Of a stretch of 64,000 nt of DNA, positions 59,441-64,000 are shown piece after piece; positions within the stretch are counted from its first letter, which is position 1; every line of letters begins with the position of its first letter. The DNA lies in the NCBI GenBank assembly GCA_003956705.1, contig QZCP01000126.1, forward strand, positions 47,187 to 111,186, written 5' to 3'. The stretch comes from Brevipalpus yothersi. Its lineage: Eukaryota; Arthropoda; Arachnida; Trombidiformes; Tenuipalpidae. A program made the translations under genes and the position numbers. The notes under the pieces are model-generated. The model searched no databases. It saw nothing but the letters and a program-made list of their open reading frames with translations, and was not told the origin of the DNA.

Positions 59441-60558
59441 AGTCTCAAATTTTCAAATTATTCTGACTGTAAGGAGAGCATTTGAGTTCTCAAATAACTT
59501 ATTCATTCAATTTTGCTATCAAATATCCAGAAAGACTCAGCTCTTCCTCTTAATCGTTTTTTTTTTCATCGGTAAGAATAATTTTCACTTCGGATGAGAG
59601 TTCAAGCGATAGTCAAAATTTGAAGAGCACTGATTTTAGATTCATTTCAAGAATTATAAGATCGGCAAGAATCTGTAATATAGGCGTGGAGATCAAGAAA
59701 GGGGGAACAAAAGCAAATAATTGATATGCTTTGCTATATCTTGAGTCTCTGTTGATTTTGAGTGAGGAACAATTCTAAGTCTGCTCAAATCTTTCGAAAA
59801 GATCGACTGTATTCCTCTATAGTCTCGATAATTTCTCGAAAGTTAGCTGATCAATTGAAATTGGTGTTTATCAATCTTAATTTGTTACTAGCTGAAGAGT
59901 AGAGCCTTAAACAGTTAGTGATAAGAGTTTCAATAGATATGGGATCAGAGAGAACATGTCTCACATGAAGCTCACGAGGTCAGACTTCTTTTCGCTTTGT
60001 TTAGATTTGATTAAAAATTTAAAGGTATCCCGTAAAACGGGAGCGAAGATCATTAATGAAGAAGAATAGACAAGTAATACTGATCAAGATTTCCGGCATC
60101 TATAAGTTGAACTTTATTTTGAAGCCAGAATGAGATTCAGTCGATAGTACTCATCGATTGTACTTGTTTTTATGATCACTTGAGAGAAATCTATTCGAGA
60201 TGAGGTCTATGTAGGTCATGCGGTGGAAGCATGATATAAAGATCAAAGAAAATGTCAATTTGAGCAAATGCATCATCAAGGGAGGTATAATATAATATTT
60301 ATGAATATGTATACTTATGCTAAGATGAGTTATATTGCCTTCGAACGAAGTTTGTCTTGAAACCATGAAGTCACAAGTCTGTATCAACGCTATGAGAAAA
60401 TCCCTAAAATGAGTTATGAAACAAATAATGGCCAAAGTCTCCTAAATTTCTTGACTTCTGTTCACCAAACAGATCACAATCGATTTGCATCACGAGAGAA
60501 GGTCTAAAATGAACCTATTAGTTGTACCTCTGAAAATTTGATTTTGCTAGATTAAGAT
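59441..60558. other. Intergenic, convergent 3' ends
   Basis: It lies between the secreted-protein gene and the 3' end of the FOXN gene on the opposite strand. A small hairpin (TCCCGT/ACGGGA, 60028-60042) is present. No gene seen. Confidence 0.5.
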
Positions 60559-62225
60559 TCATTGTTGAGCTTTACGTGGTCTCTTTAAAGTTGTTCCGGA
60601 AGCAACTGATGCTGCTGAAATTATGAAAGGCTTGGGTGAGCTCTCAGGAGCTCTACTTGCAAGATGTAACAGAGCTTGGGCTCCCTTTAAACCATCGTCA
60701 TCTTCATCAGACTTTTTTCTCTTAATTACCAGCGTACCCTCCGTACGCTTACCCCCCGATACGATTGTAATCATTTTGAACGTTTCACCTTCGCTATTTT
60801 CCGACTCTGCAGATGGCTTTTCGCTGCTCGATGAGCTATTTTTTTGAGATCGCACTATTTCGATGTTGTTACGAGATCTAGTGAAATAGTTGTGATCTCC
60901 GATAGGGTTTAGACCACCAGTACTTTGAACTTCAGAAGTAACCACTTTAGTTGCAGGAGTTGCTTTTATCTCCAAATCATCTTCAAGAATTTCACTTCAA
61001 TCAAGAGAAATTATGGATTTGAAATACTAAATCAAATGGGAACCCAGGAATGCATACCTTTTCTCATCAATGATGATAACATTACTACTATCATCAGTAT
61101 TGTAACGAGTCAAAGTTAACATTGATTCAGCCACAGCAGCTTCTTCTGATTCTATCAAAAAGATTGAGAATGAGAATGGGATTAGGAATAAGAATGAGAA
61201 TTTTTGAAAGAGGAAGCATTATCATCAATCAAAGCTTCCTGAGATTTAAACAACTTCTCTCTGTGGTTTTCAACATTGAACGCTTACCTCTATTCATGAT
61301 GGGAATCAACAATCGTTTCCCAATTAGGTGAGAGGCGTTCAGTTGGGGTAAAGAGATCCGCTTTACTCGGCTAGAGAGGATAAGAGAGAAGGAAAAGGAG
61401 AATGATAACCAATGAGATTCACAAGCTTGATAAGTAAAACACGTAGAACAATGCTTACCTTTGATCTAGACTATTCGATGGCTTATCTTCGAGGTTATTC
61501 GGAGTGGTGCTACATTTGGTAGACATGTACGAATAATTACTAGCTGGGGTTCTTCGTACAGCTTGAAGTAAATTGGGTTTCAATTCAGGATCGACACACC
61601 AGAGTGAACCTTTTCCAACAATCTTGTGAGGAGAGAAAAAATTTAATTATTAGGATTTTTATGCAGCTTAAAAGAAACAACAGCTGTCACTTACAGGCAC
61701 GTAATCATTATTTGTTCTGTCGAGCTTTTTGAAACACTTATTCAGAGACAGATTGTGTCGAACAGTATTCTTCCAACCATTTGGACTACTTTGGAAGTAA
61801 GGAAAATTCTCTGTAATCCAAGCATATATTTCTTTGACAGGTAATGCCTTCTTGGGAGAGGATTCAATAGCCATAAATATGAGAGAGCTGAATGAATATG
61901 GTGGCTTTCCATGAACATGAACTTGAGGGTTATATGATACTGGGGGAATTGAAAAATTATTAACTGAATCCCCTTGATTTTCACCCGATAATGAGCTGGC
62001 ATCATCGTCCATCGTTGGGTATACATTTTCAAAATCTTCGTCCTCTTCTTCATTTTCTTCGCTTTCCTCAAATCTTGCCGATAGCTTCTCTTCACGGACA
62101 ACATTATTGGTACTTATACTTTTGAGAAGATTTCGATCTTGTAACCAAGTTAAACTCGTTAGATCATCATCATCGCCTCCTTCGCCGATAATATCTTCAT
62201 CAGATTTGGTATCTTGAAGGCCCAT
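60559..62225 (-). CDS. FOXN2/FOXN3-type forkhead transcription factor
   Basis: Five exons, complement(join(60559..60994,61058..61151,61288..61370,61459..61622,61695..62225)), give 435 residues. Frames match at each junction, but intron 4 uses a weak acceptor (TTGATTGAAG) and is the least certain. ATG 62225-62223 gives MGLQDTKSDED; the longer frame begins with TTG. A short N-terminal box, LTSLTWLQDRNLLKSI, matches the FOXN2/3 conserved region, followed by an acidic stretch. The forkhead domain begins KPPYSFSSLIFMAIESSPKK and carries the recognition helix NGWKNTVRHNLSLNKCFKKLD; the second exon completes it (GKGSLWCVDPELKPNLLQAV). The C-terminus is low-complexity with a basic end (LKRPRKAQQ). 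In other animals FOXN3/CHES-1 represses transcription and checkpoint genes. FOXN2 and FOXN3 cannot be told apart here. Confidence 0.92.
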
Positions 62226-64000
62226 AATTTTGTTCGTCAATACAGAATTTCAACAAGAATCGATAAAATAGGAACGAAAATTTCTCTCTATCTTCCGATT
62301 AAAATCAAATCGATTTGATCGCCAATACTGTACACACAGATGAGAAGAGGAAAGGGAAATTTATCTCACCAGAACTTTGCCTGATCACTTGATCATGAGA
62401 TCAGTAAATAAGTTAAAATGAATGAACCACTTTTCCCAGATGATTACAATTATTATTATGCTCCACAATCAGCAGCAGAAGCAGCAGTGGTCAATTTATT
62501 TGTTTCCTGAGTCTAATCTATGTGGTCAAGTGGTTAAGATGAATGGTAGTGGATTATTTTTCGTTGCACATTTGAATAAAAATTGTTCATCCAAACAGAA
62601 TGGTTGCCCAGAGAAAGATAACGAAACAGAAATACAGAGACTGAGGCTAAAAGAGATGAACAGAGTGAAGAACGTGTCGAGTTGCTGGCGAAGATGAAGG
62701 AGAATGCTAGTTGGCTAAGCCCGAATAGATTAACCAGCATCCAATCTTCAAAACTGTGGCAACTGGATCGGAGGCACTGAATCTCTCTGATTCTTTGATT
62801 TGATTAATTACTGGGTTGCCAGATTGATGGCATCAATTTGATGTCGAAAACACAAACACATCACAGCCAGAATCATGTTTGCGTTGCCATGAAACCGAGC
62901 TCAAGAGCTCATTTTCATTTTTGGCGGGCTTTTTAGCTCATTTTTTGACGACGAGAGAGAAAAGTTTGATCGAATTTCATTAATTTGAACCGTTATTTTT
63001 TCTTGGTTTTATGCAAAAGATTGATTTTTGTATATTAGAAATTTATTACCCCTTTTATCGTATTGGGCGATCTTTGCGAGTAGGTATGAGATCATTTATT
63101 GGATGAGTTTTATGAGTGATGAGTTTGGAACGGATGAAAATGGATGAATGCTAAATACTTTTAGTACTTGTGAGAATGATGTCAATTCAATTATCGGTTG
63201 AATAAAATTTATTGGCGGCTTAGTGTGGAGGCTCTGATTATGATTGTGTCTCAAAATTGTATGTGTCAAAAAGAATGAAAGAGGATGATGATTGATGGCT
63301 GTGAAAAGAAAACAAGGCAAATGAATAATAATAATAATATTGTGTGAAAGTTTCAATCCCAGTTTTACACTCGATTTTGTAAGTCAAATTTCAATGGCGA
63401 AGACAGGAAACGCTCCTCTTCTCAATAACAAAAACGTGCTTGTCAGCTCTATGTTATGATATGCTCAAGTTCCTGGAAGTGTTTGTTTGAATTGGGTGAA
63501 AATTTCGCATGAAATAACGCTTCTACACTTATCTAACGAATGAGAAGTATGAATCATTTTTTCTAAGAAATAAATCATGCCAACGGAGGAGTAGAGGTGT
63601 GTAAGAGGGAGAGAAAGAAAGACGATTTTCATGATCAAATAATAAACTTGATTCTCAGGTTTTACTATCGGACTGCCTGATGGTTTTCTAGATGATTCCA
63701 TTGGAAATAACCAATAGTTGTGCGATGAATGAATCAGCATATCGCTACTGGCTAGAAGGGGGATGACTTGTTATGAGAGTAATCATAATCGAGTATTTCG
63801 TCCGTAAATGAAAATTGAACATTTCTCTCTCTCTCTCTCTCTCTCGAACTGAACTCATCATAACAAGTGAAATCAACCACTCAATAAGCTCACTCAAACC
63901 TGTCTTTGGCCATTATAATTCTTACTATTCCGGCTTGCAATTTTGTGGCAAAAACAATTCGAAAAAAAAAATTTAACACACTGTGTAAGCATGTCTAGAC
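62226..64000. other. Intergenic, no gene recognised
   Basis: Upstream of the FOXN gene the sequence has an E2F-like TTTTTGGCGGGC near 62920 and a (TC)n run at 63824-63845. Frames at 62422-62740 and 63465-63740 lack any recognised domain. Confidence 0.5.
63824..63845. repeat. (TC)n microsatellite
   Basis: About 22 bp of TC. Confidence 0.9.

Overview
This window is nuclear DNA of an arthropod, most probably a mite (acariform-like). It is AT-rich, with short introns (about 60-160 bp) carrying GT/AG borders, many (TC)n/(GA)n microsatellites, an AAPA/AAPV cuticle-type gene, and metazoan gene families throughout. The mite assignment is inference from gene style. I see no bacterial or viral genes, operons or CRISPR arrays.

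Layout. 0-10 kb: an ELOVL-family gene whose catalytic histidine motifs appear lost (-), Sec13 (-), a tRNA-like/SINE-like relic near 6.2-6.4 kb, and a complete three-exon CYP4-type P450 (+). 10-15 kb: microsatellite-rich DNA, an 809-base N gap flanked by (TC)n, and a secreted Ala/Pro/Tyr-rich cuticle-type gene with TATA box and duplicated upstream boxes. 15-24 kb: PTPS (-) and the giant lipid-transfer gene BLTP2/hobbit (+), divergent from an intervening region that holds nested perfect palindromes made of forkhead-type motifs. 25-38 kb: a 12-exon GABA-transporter-like SLC6 gene (+) with a 5 kb intron full of (TC)n arrays.

40-47 kb: SLMAP (-), a Ly6/uPAR-type gene (-) and a short Ser/Lys-rich unknown gene (-). 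47-57 kb: FIG4 (+), a selenoprotein K homologue ending in Cys instead of Sec (+), PUM3/penguin (-) and SMPD4 (-). 58-62 kb: a secreted protein, possibly TULIP/group-7-allergen-like (+), and a five-exon FOXN2/3 forkhead gene (-). The last 1.8 kb shows no gene.

Most genes are unrelated housekeeping neighbours. Several act on membranes and lipids (ELOVL-like, BLTP2, FIG4, SMPD4, and Sec13 in membrane traffic), but there is no evidence that they form a functional cluster. The exon structures given were built by hand from splice sites and frame continuity. They keep frame across every junction but have not been checked against transcripts. No clearly new multi-gene system was found. The best leads are the inactive-looking ELOVL paralogue, the Cys form of SelK, the forkhead palindromes at 16.5 kb, the duplicated FTZ-F1-like boxes before the cuticle gene, the tRNA-derived repeat, and a possible decayed exon copy inside the transporter gene.
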